Shown here piece after piece: positions 31,054 through 39,400 of a stretch of 41,860 nt of DNA. The stretch's first letter is position 1; every line of letters begins with the position of its first letter. The stretch covers positions 56,504 through 98,363 of the forward strand of contig JAFLCY010000002.1 of NCBI GenBank assembly GCA_017303485.1, read 5' to 3'. The notes under the pieces were generated by a model. It worked only from the letters and a program-made list of their open reading frames with translations. It did not search any database and had not been told where the DNA came from. Source of the DNA: Rhodobacterales bacterium (GTDB lineage: Bacteria > Pseudomonadota > Alphaproteobacteria > Rhodobacterales > Rhodobacteraceae). Made by a program: the position numbers and the translations under genes.

Positions 31054-34000
31054 TCTACACTCCTCAGAGAACACAGCGTGTTCACCAGCCGCATTTGCTC
31101 GACCGTATCGCACTTAGCTTCGCGCAGACGTGGCGCTCCAAAAACCAGTGCCAAGCCCTTTGCCCGCGACACCGCCACATTGATGCGGTTGAGCGAGAAC
31201 AGGAAGTCCATGCCGCGTGAAGTTTCCTCGGCAGATGAGGCCGTCATCGACACGAGACAGACTGGTGCTTCCTGCCCTTGGAATTTGTCCACCGTGCCCA
31301 CCCGGATCGCCGCAGGCAAAGCCTCGCGGAGCGCGTTAACTTGAGCGTTGTAGGGCGCGACGACGATGATGTCGCTCTCAACCAAAGGCCTGGTTTCACC
31401 ATCGTTGTCGCTCCAATTCCCAGACAGAAGGCTCTCGCACGCCGCGCGAATGGCCTCGACCTCTTCCAATGCGACCTGCGCGTTACCTTCATGTGCCACC
31501 GGCACCCAATAGGCGCCGGCTTCCGGAAAATTCGTGCCGGTCACCGCCTGGCGGGCAGTATCGGGGTGACTATCGAGACGACCCTCGTAGACCTGATCCG
31601 AAATGAAGCGATTGACCTCCGGATGCATGCGCCGTGTGATGCCGAGGAAGATCCCGCGATCCGGCGGAATGGTGGCGTGATTACCCAACATCCACTCCAG
31701 GCAGGACAGGTTTGCAGGCGCCGGATGTGCGCCCTGGATCACCTGCGGCAACTGGCGAGGGTCGCCCACCAGCACGATGTTGCGCGCGGCCCGGCCCATG
31801 GCGGCCATGTTGGCCAGCCCCACCTGTCCGGCCTCGTCCACGAACAGCCAGTCGAAGGCTTGAACGTTCTCGTCGCGGGCGAAGAAGAAGGCCGTCCCGC
31901 CCACCACCTGACTACCTGACGCGGCTTCCGCGTTGTCATTGGTGCGCTGGATCGGGCAGTCCTGAGGATAGCCATCCTCATCTCCAGACACCTTGTGGAT
32001 GAGATCCAAGTCAATCGGAAGATCTTCGTCTTCCAGCGCCTTCAGACATCCCATCAAGACGTTGCGAATGGCTTCATGGGAATTGGAGGCCACGCCCACC
32101 CGTTTTCCTGCTCGGACAAGCGACAGAATTGCACGCGCTGTGACATGGGTCTTACCGGTCCCAGGAGGGCCCTGAATGGGCATCACCGTTTCATCCATTC
32201 GCCCGACTGCCGCGATTGTGTCTGCGACCACGTCAACCTCCGGCAGAATGGGGCCTGCGCCCGTCAGCCTCGGAGCCGACCGCGAGAGAAGATTATCGAC
32301 GGCGCGGTAGCTCCGAGGACCACATTGATCCTCGATCACGTCGCGCAGGGCGGACGCGATCACATCGGCATTGATTGGCTTGTCGGGATGAAGTGTCAGA
32401 CGGTCCGCCAAGAGATCCGCCCGTGCCGCACCAATCTTCAGTGTAATTGTTCGATCCGTCCGATCGAACGCCTCGATGCTCACCGATGTGAAGCCCTCGG
32501 GCGTCGGAATGCTGGCCTTCTTGCCGCCGCGCAATTTGCTTTCCTGCGCGGGAAAGCGGTAGCTTCGTTGCACTGAACGCTTGATCGGCTCAGCGGGTCC
32601 CGTCGCGACGAGGCCCCCCAGGGCGTCGAGATCATCGATCAAGTCCTCATCATCCTTGCCCAGACTGTCAAAGATCGCCCACCAGGCCGGTTTGGCCTCG
32701 CGTTTATGAAACATCCCAAGGTCGAACAGCATCGACTGCCTATCCTCTGGGAGGCGTGACGCGGCAAGCTTTGAGCGTAGGGCCTCGGCCTCGACATTCT
32801 CCTCGGTTTCCTTTTCATCAGCTGGCTCGATGAACTGCGGCCAAGGACCTTCGGGGCGGATTTCAACCAACCAGTCACGGAGGCGTTCCGTCGAGATACA
32901 GTCGATGCGATTGTAGTCCTCTATCTCGTCGAGGATCTGCTGCTCGCCAGTTTCTCGCCAATGCTCATAGGCCACAACTGAACCGCCCGCCGTCTTGACC
33001 TCGCCCTTGCGTTCGAGCCCATAGAAGGCTTCCAGAGACTTAATCGAATAGTTGGGCTCGGAGCAGATCAGTCCTCCGCGTACAACGGCATAGAGATCCA
33101 CAAAGCGTCGCTCCCGAAGCAGCCGATCGAGGAACGCCTCACCAATCCCGTATTTCGCGGTCAGACGACGCAGGGCTGTGATTTCGTAAGGAGCGTAGTG
33201 ATAGATCCGCGCCTGCGGGAACTTTGCGAGCCGGTCCCGGAAGAAGTCGAGCAGTTCCGACAGGGACCGCGCCTCTGCCTTGTGGTCATGCGCCCAAAAG
33301 GCACGAAAGCCTCCATCGAACCAGACGCCATGCAGATACTCGAGCCCGGCCTCGTAATGGGGATCGCCCTCGATGTCGTAAAAGAGGTCACCTGGCTGCG
33401 GCTCCGGCAGCAGATCAAATCCCTTCCCGAATTGGGGCGGACGCAGCTCAAAGTGGGGTGCCCCTACCTTCCGAGCATTCTGAAGGCGCGCCTGGGTGCG
33501 CAGTTTTTCCAGCGTCTCATTCGCCATGCCGCGAATTGGGCCTGTATGCGTCGCCAGCCCCGCCATCGTGGAGATCCCTGCGCCTTCCAGCTTCTTGACC
33601 TGCCCCTTGGCGATGTTCGCCACGTTGAAAAGACTGTCCTCGGCATCCCAGACACTGCTGCAGTGATCCGCCCACCGACAGAGAGCGCAATCGGAACAAG
33701 GTATAGGCCGCGTCGTCGCGGGTTCAGCCACAAAGGCCTCAAGTCTAGCGCGAGCGGCGCGCGCGTAATGGGCATAGTCCGCCAGCCGCAGGGTCGCCCT
33801 CTCGCCTGTCCCCAACTCGACATGGGCAAATTCGGGCGCCACGCCTTGTATCTCGGTCAGAAGGTCGGAGTAGAGCACCAGTTGCAGCACGTGCTTCGGG
33901 TGAGGCTGGCGCTTGAGCTTGGTATCGGCCACCTCATAGCTGAACGGACCCAGAGCCGAGGGGCGCTCGACCCGTTCCAGGAAGTCTGACCATCCGCCCC

Positions 34001-34319
34001 AGTTGCCCGCGAGAAACGCGCCCTGGAACACCACCTCGGCCCCTGTGGCAAGTGCGGCGCGGGTTTTTTCTGCGTTGGTAGGCAGATCACCCCGATCGAT
34101 CTCGATCACGTGCCGCCCGGATGCCTTCAGCTTCGCCAAATGCGCCGCCTCATGCGCATCTCCCTGCTTCTGCAGCAGGGCAGCATCTTCGGTGTCTTGA
34201 CCGGGTTCAGGCCCTTCGCCGCGCACGCGCAACAGATCAAGCTGGGTCGCGTGAGCGCAGCCCATGAACCGCATGAGGTCTGTCGCCGAGAAAAGGATAT
34301 TGCCGCCAACTTCCCGCAT
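31050..34319 (-). CDS. TM0106-family RecB-like nuclease fused to SF1 helicase
   Basis: This 1089-residue multidomain protein starts with a Cas4/RecB-like PD-(D/E)XK nuclease: Asp112, Glu129 and the ADTK ending at Lys134. The cysteines at 21 and 208-220 (CSDCALCRWADHC) could hold an iron-sulfur cluster. A middle RNase-H/DEDD-like domain shows FYDIEGDP near 315 and YNRIDC near 473. The C-terminal half is a UPF1-like superfamily 1 helicase: Walker A GPPGTGKT near 717, FVDEAGQVG, GDPRQLPQV, then VGTVDKFQGQE and NRINVAVSRAK. It is the first gene of the operon and overlaps McrB by ATGA, so it is co-produced with McrBC and may process its cleavage products. Confidence 0.9.
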   Translation of the reverse strand: MREVGGNILFSATDLMRFMGCAHATQLDLLRVRGEGPEPGQDTEDAALLQKQGDAHEAAHLAKLKASGRHVIEIDRGDLPTNAEKTRAALATGAEVVFQGAFLAGNWGGWSDFLERVERPSALGPFSYEVADTKLKRQPHPKHVLQLVLYSDLLTEIQGVAPEFAHVELGTGERATLRLADYAHYARAARARLEAFVAEPATTRPIPCSDCALCRWADHCSSVWDAEDSLFNVANIAKGQVKKLEGAGISTMAGLATHTGPIRGMANETLEKLRTQARLQNARKVGAPHFELRPPQFGKGFDLLPEPQPGDLFYDIEGDPHYEAGLEYLHGVWFDGGFRAFWAHDHKAEARSLSELLDFFRDRLAKFPQARIYHYAPYEITALRRLTAKYGIGEAFLDRLLRERRFVDLYAVVRGGLICSEPNYSIKSLEAFYGLERKGEVKTAGGSVVAYEHWRETGEQQILDEIEDYNRIDCISTERLRDWLVEIRPEGPWPQFIEPADEKETEENVEAEALRSKLAASRLPEDRQSMLFDLGMFHKREAKPAWWAIFDSLGKDDEDLIDDLDALGGLVATGPAEPIKRSVQRSYRFPAQESKLRGGKKASIPTPEGFTSVSIEAFDRTDRTITLKIGAARADLLADRLTLHPDKPINADVIASALRDVIEDQCGPRSYRAVDNLLSRSAPRLTGAGPILPEVDVVADTIAAVGRMDETVMPIQGPPGTGKTHVTARAILSLVRAGKRVGVASNSHEAIRNVLMGCLKALEDEDLPIDLDLIHKVSGDEDGYPQDCPIQRTNDNAEAASGSQVVGGTAFFFARDENVQAFDWLFVDEAGQVGLANMAAMGRAARNIVLVGDPRQLPQVIQGAHPAPANLSCLEWMLGNHATIPPDRGIFLGITRRMHPEVNRFISDQVYEGRLDSHPDTARQAVTGTNFPEAGAYWVPVAHEGNAQVALEEVEAIRAACESLLSGNWSDNDGETRPLVESDIIVVAPYNAQVNALREALPAAIRVGTVDKFQGQEAPVCLVSMTASSAEETSRGMDFLFSLNRINVAVSRAKGLALVFGAPRLREAKCDTVEQMRLVNTLCSLRSVE

Positions 34320-34495
34320 GGGTTCCTACAATTAAATATGAGCGCAACCCGAAGCGGAATCGTCCCCGAGTTGCAGCTTGCTCAATAACCCGAATGGGTG
34401 TCAACAACTGTCATGCACACCACTACGCTGCAACGGAATGCGACTAAGCATTACCCGGATTTCTTCGTGATGCTAGGTGCTTAGAGATCACGCCT
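34320..34495 (-). promoter_or_regulatory. Promoter region of the nuclease-helicase/McrBC operon
   Basis: This AT-richer spacer lies upstream of the minus-strand operon. It includes TACAATTAAATATG near 34327-34340, the most promoter-like patch, but no clear -35/-10 pair could be fixed. No coding frame is supported. Confidence 0.3.
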
Positions 34496-34759
34496 CTAAC
34501 TTGCACGTACGATCCGCAGGCTCTTCGGCGCGATCAGCGAAGGGGCCTTGCCTTTGGCGCCCATCCGAAGTGAGAACCCGCGCTCGATCATCGCCGCCAC
34601 CTCGTCCAGCGTCTTCACATAGGTCGCATGTTCGGCATGGTGCTTGTGCTTGCCATGCGCCGGGTCGGCAAGTTGATAGCCCCTGGTGGTAACGACCGGT
34701 TCCTCCAACACGCCGCTCCGGGAGGATATCCGTTCAATCCTGATGACACGTCCACTCAT
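34496..34759 (-). CDS. Small conserved-looking hypothetical protein (87 aa)
   Basis: This 87-residue soluble protein is rich in basic residues, with a His-rich centre (AHGKHKHHAEHATYVK) and a C-terminal part RGFSLRMGAKGKAPSLIAPK. It starts at ATG after AAGGAA and is divergent from the WYL regulator. I do not recognise a family with certainty. The internal order (beta-rich start ending in VVTTRGYQLAD, a helical centre, a basic end) looks like a real protein rather than a chance frame, since no larger gene covers this strand or the opposite one. It may be a minor member of the defence island. Confidence 0.55.
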   Translation of the reverse strand: MSGRVIRIERISSRSGVLEEPVVTTRGYQLADPAHGKHKHHAEHATYVKTLDEVAAMIERGFSLRMGAKGKAPSLIAPKSLRIVRAS

Positions 34760-34875
34760 GTTGCTGTTCCTTCTGCCAAGTTGGTGCGCCCCGCCAAACC
34801 CAAGGAACTCGTGCTGAAATCGCCTGCTACGGGAATCACTCGACAGGGCGCAGGATCCTTCCTAGCCTGCGAGGG

Positions 34876-34890
34876 TGTCAAACTCTGACA
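34876..34890. promoter_or_regulatory. Candidate operator of the WYL regulator: TGTCA-N5-TGACA
   Basis: A perfect inverted repeat, TGTCA-AACTC-TGACA, lies 18 bases before the WYL start codon, where a ribosome-binding site would otherwise be expected; none is obvious. Dimeric WYL repressors of defence islands bind inverted repeats just upstream of their own gene, so autoregulation is plausible. Confidence 0.45.
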
Positions 34891-34908
34891 GGCTCGCTCG
34901 GTGCGCTT

Positions 34909-35889
34909 ATGTCTTTCGCGAAAGCCCAGGATCTGATCCGTCTTGCCCAACTGGCAGCGGCGCGGCGGTATGGCATAAGCCTCGAAGACATTTGCGCCGA
35001 ATTCGACGTTTCACACCGAACAGCTCAGCGCATGACCGACGCTCTCGAAGAGACATTCGGCAACGTCATCGCGGAAGACGGCGAGGACAGAAAACGTCGC
35101 TGGCGCCTCTCCGATCCGCACCTCGATCGGCTTCAGCTGCGCCAAGAGACCGGAGTCGAGGCGCTTGAGATTGCGGCACGCGGAGCCGAGACCGATGGAC
35201 GTCTTCGGCACGCACAGGCTCTCACCGATCTTCGCGACGGGCTCCTCGCGCGGCTATCCTCACGCAGCGCAGCCCGCGTCGAAGCGGATGCCGAAGCGGT
35301 TCTAACGGCAATGGGCCAGGTGACACGTCCCGGCCCACGCGTCAGCGTTTCCCCTGACATCCTCGACGCGATCATCGAGGCGTTGCGCGGCCCTTTCCGG
35401 CTGCGCGTTCTCTACAATGCAGACGCGACGTCGCGCATCCTCGAACCTCATGGTGTGCTGCTGGGTCATCGAACCTACCTTGCTGCCCGAGATCCAGCCA
35501 AGGCCGATGAGGTGCGGAATTTCCGCATCGATCTCATCCGCGAGGCAACAGCGCTCGACGAGAGCTTTGCGCTGAAGGAAGGGTTCACCATTGCGGACTA
35601 TGCCGCGCAATCCTTCGGCGTCTGGCAAGATCCGGAACAATATGGAGAGGTCGTTTGGCGGTTTGCACCTGAAGCTGCCGACCGCGCAGCCGGGTTCAGG
35701 TTTCACCCGGATCAGATCCTCGAGCCGCAAAATGATGGTGGCCTGATCGTGCGCTTTCATGCAGCCGGATGGCTCGAAATGACTTGGCACCTCTACCAGT
35801 GGGGTGACAAGGTCGAGGTTGTTGCGCCAGAAGGTTTGCGCTCGATGGTGGATAGCTATCGCCGATCCGACTTCGGGGCGATGCCATGA
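34909..35889 (+). CDS. WYL-domain transcriptional regulator
   Basis: This 326-residue protein has an N-terminal winged helix (RRYGISLEDICAEFDVSHRTAQRMTDAL), a middle helical region, the WYL Sm-like domain (LRVLYNADATSRILEPHGVLLGHRTYLAARD) and a C-terminal WCX dimerisation domain. The family controls many phage-defence loci, probably sensing nucleic-acid fragments or nucleotides. The exact W-Y-L letters are altered (PHGVLLGHRTYL), as in many members. It starts the plus-strand block that continues with the small protein and the giant helicase, so it likely controls this block and perhaps the divergent 87-residue gene. Confidence 0.9.
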   Translation: MSFAKAQDLIRLAQLAAARRYGISLEDICAEFDVSHRTAQRMTDALEETFGNVIAEDGEDRKRRWRLSDPHLDRLQLRQETGVEALEIAARGAETDGRLRHAQALTDLRDGLLARLSSRSAARVEADAEAVLTAMGQVTRPGPRVSVSPDILDAIIEALRGPFRLRVLYNADATSRILEPHGVLLGHRTYLAARDPAKADEVRNFRIDLIREATALDESFALKEGFTIADYAAQSFGVWQDPEQYGEVVWRFAPEAADRAAGFRFHPDQILEPQNDGGLIVRFHAAGWLEMTWHLYQWGDKVEVVAPEGLRSMVDSYRRSDFGAMP

Positions 35890-35914
35890 AAGCGATTTTC
35901 AAAGGCGATACTTG

Positions 35915-36436
35915 ATGGGCGGCAGTTTGAAATACAGCTTGGTCAAAGAAAAACAGCGCGCCATTCGGGCCGGCTTCCCTGAAACGATGGGCTTACGCGT
36001 CCACCGCGCCATCAGTTGGATGTACAAGACCGCACCGCATGCCATCGCGTTCGACGACGTCCGATGGCTAGCACGAGCGAGCTGCTTCACTGACGAGGTG
36101 TCCGAGGATTTCCTGCTGTCCCGGATCGTCGAAATCTGTAGTTCCCGCGAGTCCGACATTCTAGCCAAAAATGATCAGGACTGGCGCACCGCCGTGGCGC
36201 CAGAAATTGGCCCCCACCCTGCACTTTCCGAAACGCAGGCCAAGGTGATCGCGCTCTACTATGGCATGAAGGGTGGAAAGACAGAGATAAAGGTTCGTCG
36301 GGGGTGGCTCAACTACTCGCTTCGGCAGCTTGGGCTGGATACCGATCCCGACGCCAGGAAGTCCCATGATCAGCAAATCGTGCTCTTGAACCGTGACACA
36401 ACCCTCGGCCGCCAGGGTCAGGCAAAGGAGCAGTAG
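35915..36436 (+). CDS. Unknown protein, 173 aa, possible chimera with HEPN-protein N-terminus
   Basis: The N-terminal ~33 residues (LKYSLVKEKQRAIRAGFPE, then TMGLRVHRAISW) resemble, from memory, the start of HEPN-domain proteins found in alphaproteobacterial defence islands. The expected HEPN continuation is absent: after residue ~34 comes an unrelated sequence (ASCFTDEVSEDFLLSRIVEI, ALYYGMKGGKTEIKVRRGWL) with no RxxxxH HEPN motif. It may be an in-frame deletion fusion or a distinct family. The start is ATG 35915 with a weak GGCGA before it; the longer frame upstream overlaps the WYL gene. The stop lies eight bases before the helicase start, so it is probably co-translated with the helicase. 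Confidence 0.6.
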   Translation: MGGSLKYSLVKEKQRAIRAGFPETMGLRVHRAISWMYKTAPHAIAFDDVRWLARASCFTDEVSEDFLLSRIVEICSSRESDILAKNDQDWRTAVAPEIGPHPALSETQAKVIALYYGMKGGKTEIKVRRGWLNYSLRQLGLDTDPDARKSHDQQIVLLNRDTTLGRQGQAKEQ

Positions 36437-36444
36437 GATTTTCC

Positions 36445-39400
36445 ATGAAAGCGTTTGAATTCGATCACAACCTCATCGACTCCTATGCGCGTTTTTCGCA
36501 GTCGTTCAGCATAATCCGGGCACAGGACATCGCCGCCGAGGTCACGCGTCAATATGATGACGGCCGCTTCTGGCCCGACGCCCTGCTTTCGCTGAACCCT
36601 AGGTTTCTGTCAGGCCCCACAGTGGATGATCTTGTTGCATCCGGGGATCTGGACACAGCCACGGCCCAGATTTTCAGGATCGGCGCCACGGCCATCCGGT
36701 TTCACCGGCACCAGGCTCAGTCCATTGCTAAGGCGCGGGCGGGTCAAAGCTTTGTTGTGACGACGGGCACCGGTTCAGGGAAATCCCTGTGCTTCTTTGT
36801 CCCTGTCGTCGATGCCATCGTTCGTTCGCGCAAGGCAGGGCAGCCGCGCAAGACGCGCGCCATCATCGTCTACCCGATGAACGCCTTGGCAAATAGCCAG
36901 ATCAAGGAAATCGAGAAGTTCATTTCTCAATCCGGGTTGCCAGACGAGCTGAAGCCGGTGGTTCGGCGCTACACGGGTCAGGAGAGCCAGGAAGAGCGCC
37001 AGCGGATCGCTGACAATCCGCCCGATGTTTTGCTCACGAACTTCATGATGGCCGAGCTGCTTCTGACACGACAGGATGCTCTTGATACCAAAGTCATCGA
37101 CAATGCCAGCGGGCTCGAGTTCATCGTACTCGACGAATTGCATACCTATCGCGGGCGTCAGGGCGCCGATGTGGCGATCCTCGTGCGCCGCCTTCGGAAC
37201 CGCTGCGCACCAGCCAAAGCGCCGATCTGCATCGGCACATCGGCCACCATGGCAAGTGAGGGATCAGAGGCCGGTCGTGCGAAAGCAGTGGCAGATGTCG
37301 CCTCGCGCCTGTTCGGGGCGTCGATCGGCCCTGATGCCGTTATCGACGAGTCCCTCCAGCGCGCGACGGATGACCGCCTAAAGCTGGAAGATGTTCGGCA
37401 GCAGCTCGCGACAGCCCTTGGCAGCGACCTGCCGGCAACACTGACGGATGAGGCGCTGCGGCGCCATCCCCTCGCTGTCTGGGCCGAGCTAGCGATCGGC
37501 CTTGATGACGGGCAGGAACTGAAGCGCAAGAAGCCTGTCCCCTTCGACGAAGCTGTTGAACAACTTTCGGAGGAAAGCGGTCTCGATAAAGAAACATGCC
37601 GGCGAGGTTTCGAGCAATTCCTGACCCGCGTCAGCCTGCCAGAAACCGCGCGCGGCGGCGAAGGGTCCGGCGCTTTCCTTGCATTCAAGCTGCATCGGTT
37701 CATTTCCGGTGCCGGTGAGATTTTCACGACGTTGACCCATCGCCCGAGGCGGGTTCTTTTCGAGGGCCAGCTGGAGGATCCCGATGCCCCGGGCCATCGC
37801 CTCTATCCGACGCGGTTCTGTCGTGAGTGCGGGCACGAAGTCCATGTCGTTACCAAATCCGAGGATGCCGACGGGCTTCGCTTTCTGCCCAGAAACATCG
37901 ACGATACTCCGATCCAGGACCCGGAAGGCGATGTTGCTGGATATCTGACTCCTGTTCGCGGAGATGACCAAGATTACGAATTCACCGGGGACGTCGAATC
38001 CTACCCGGAAGACTGGCGCGAAGAGCGCAACGGCGTCGAACGCCTGCGTGCCAACCGGAAGGGCCGGCTGCCTGAGCAGGTTACGGTGCGACCCGATGGA
38101 CGCTACAGTCCGGACGGAATCAGTTTCTGGTTCATCCCAGGCAAGTTCGGGTTCTGTCCCTGCTGCCTGGATCAACCCCATCCGAGCATGCGAGAGCGCA
38201 GCAAGCTTGCCGGACTTTCGGGTGAAGGCCGAAGCTCGGCAACTACCCACCTCGTGTCGACAGCCCTTGAGTGGATGAATGGCGATGCAAGCGGCGTCCC
38301 CGCCGAGAAGCGAAAGCTGCTCGGTTTCACCGACAACCGCCAGGACGCCGCCCTTCAGGCAGGACATTTCAACGACTACCTGTTTGTCAGCTTGCTGCGC
38401 GGCGCCATCCTGCGTGCTGTCATCGACGCAGGCTCGGACGGCATTGCAGAGGATGAGTTCGGCCTGCGAGTTGTGAAAGCACTCGGCTTCACAGCATCGA
38501 ACAAGGACGCCCGCATCCATTGGATGCTGGACCCCGAAGCTGGCGCAGTTGTGCGCGAAGACGCCCAGCGTTCACTGGCCAAGGTGCTTGCCCACCGCGT
38601 CTGGACGGACCTGCGACGGGGTTGGCGCTATACGAATCCCAGCCTGTCGGTCCTGAAGCTGGTCGACGTCGAGTTCATCGGCCTCGACGACATCGCACAG
38701 GATCGCGAGGCCCTGATGGCGGTGCATCCCGCACTCGGTGAACTCGACGCGCAAGCGTGCAAGAAGCTGCTCAAGGAAATCCTTGGCGCGTTGCTGGAAG
38801 GTCTGGCCGTCAGCACAGAGGCCCTTGATTTGACCGTTCTCGACACGGTCGGACAAAAGTCGCGGAACCTGTTGCGGGCACCTTGGGCCATCGACCAAAA
38901 GGAAACGCCCCGAAGCAGGTCTACACTGTTCTTGCAGGCGCCCGGAAAGGATCGCGTCGGGCTGCGTGAAGAGCAGACCATCATTCGCGCCGGCCACAAC
39001 TCCCGGATCGGACGGTCAATCAACCGCAGGAGCATGATCGGAACGAAGCTGAACAAGGACGAATACCTCGTCGTGATGACCGGCCTCCTTGAACTGATGG
39101 CACGCGAAGGTCTGGTTTCGCTTGTGGAAATCGAGGCTGATTTGCTTGGGTGGCGGTTGTCTCCCTCGGCTGTTCGCATTGTCCCTGGCGAGGCCGTCCG
39201 AACCGGACAGGCGCAGGGGAACCGCTATTTCCACGATCTCTACAGCGCCATTGCGACCGACCTTAAGCGGGGCCGCAGCACCTATTGGGGTCTGGAGGGA
39301 CGTGAACACACCGCTCAGGTTTCGCAAAGGCAGCGCGAGTGGCGGGAATGGCGGTTCCGCTTCGAGGATGACGACCGCGCGAAGCTCAAGGAGAACATTG

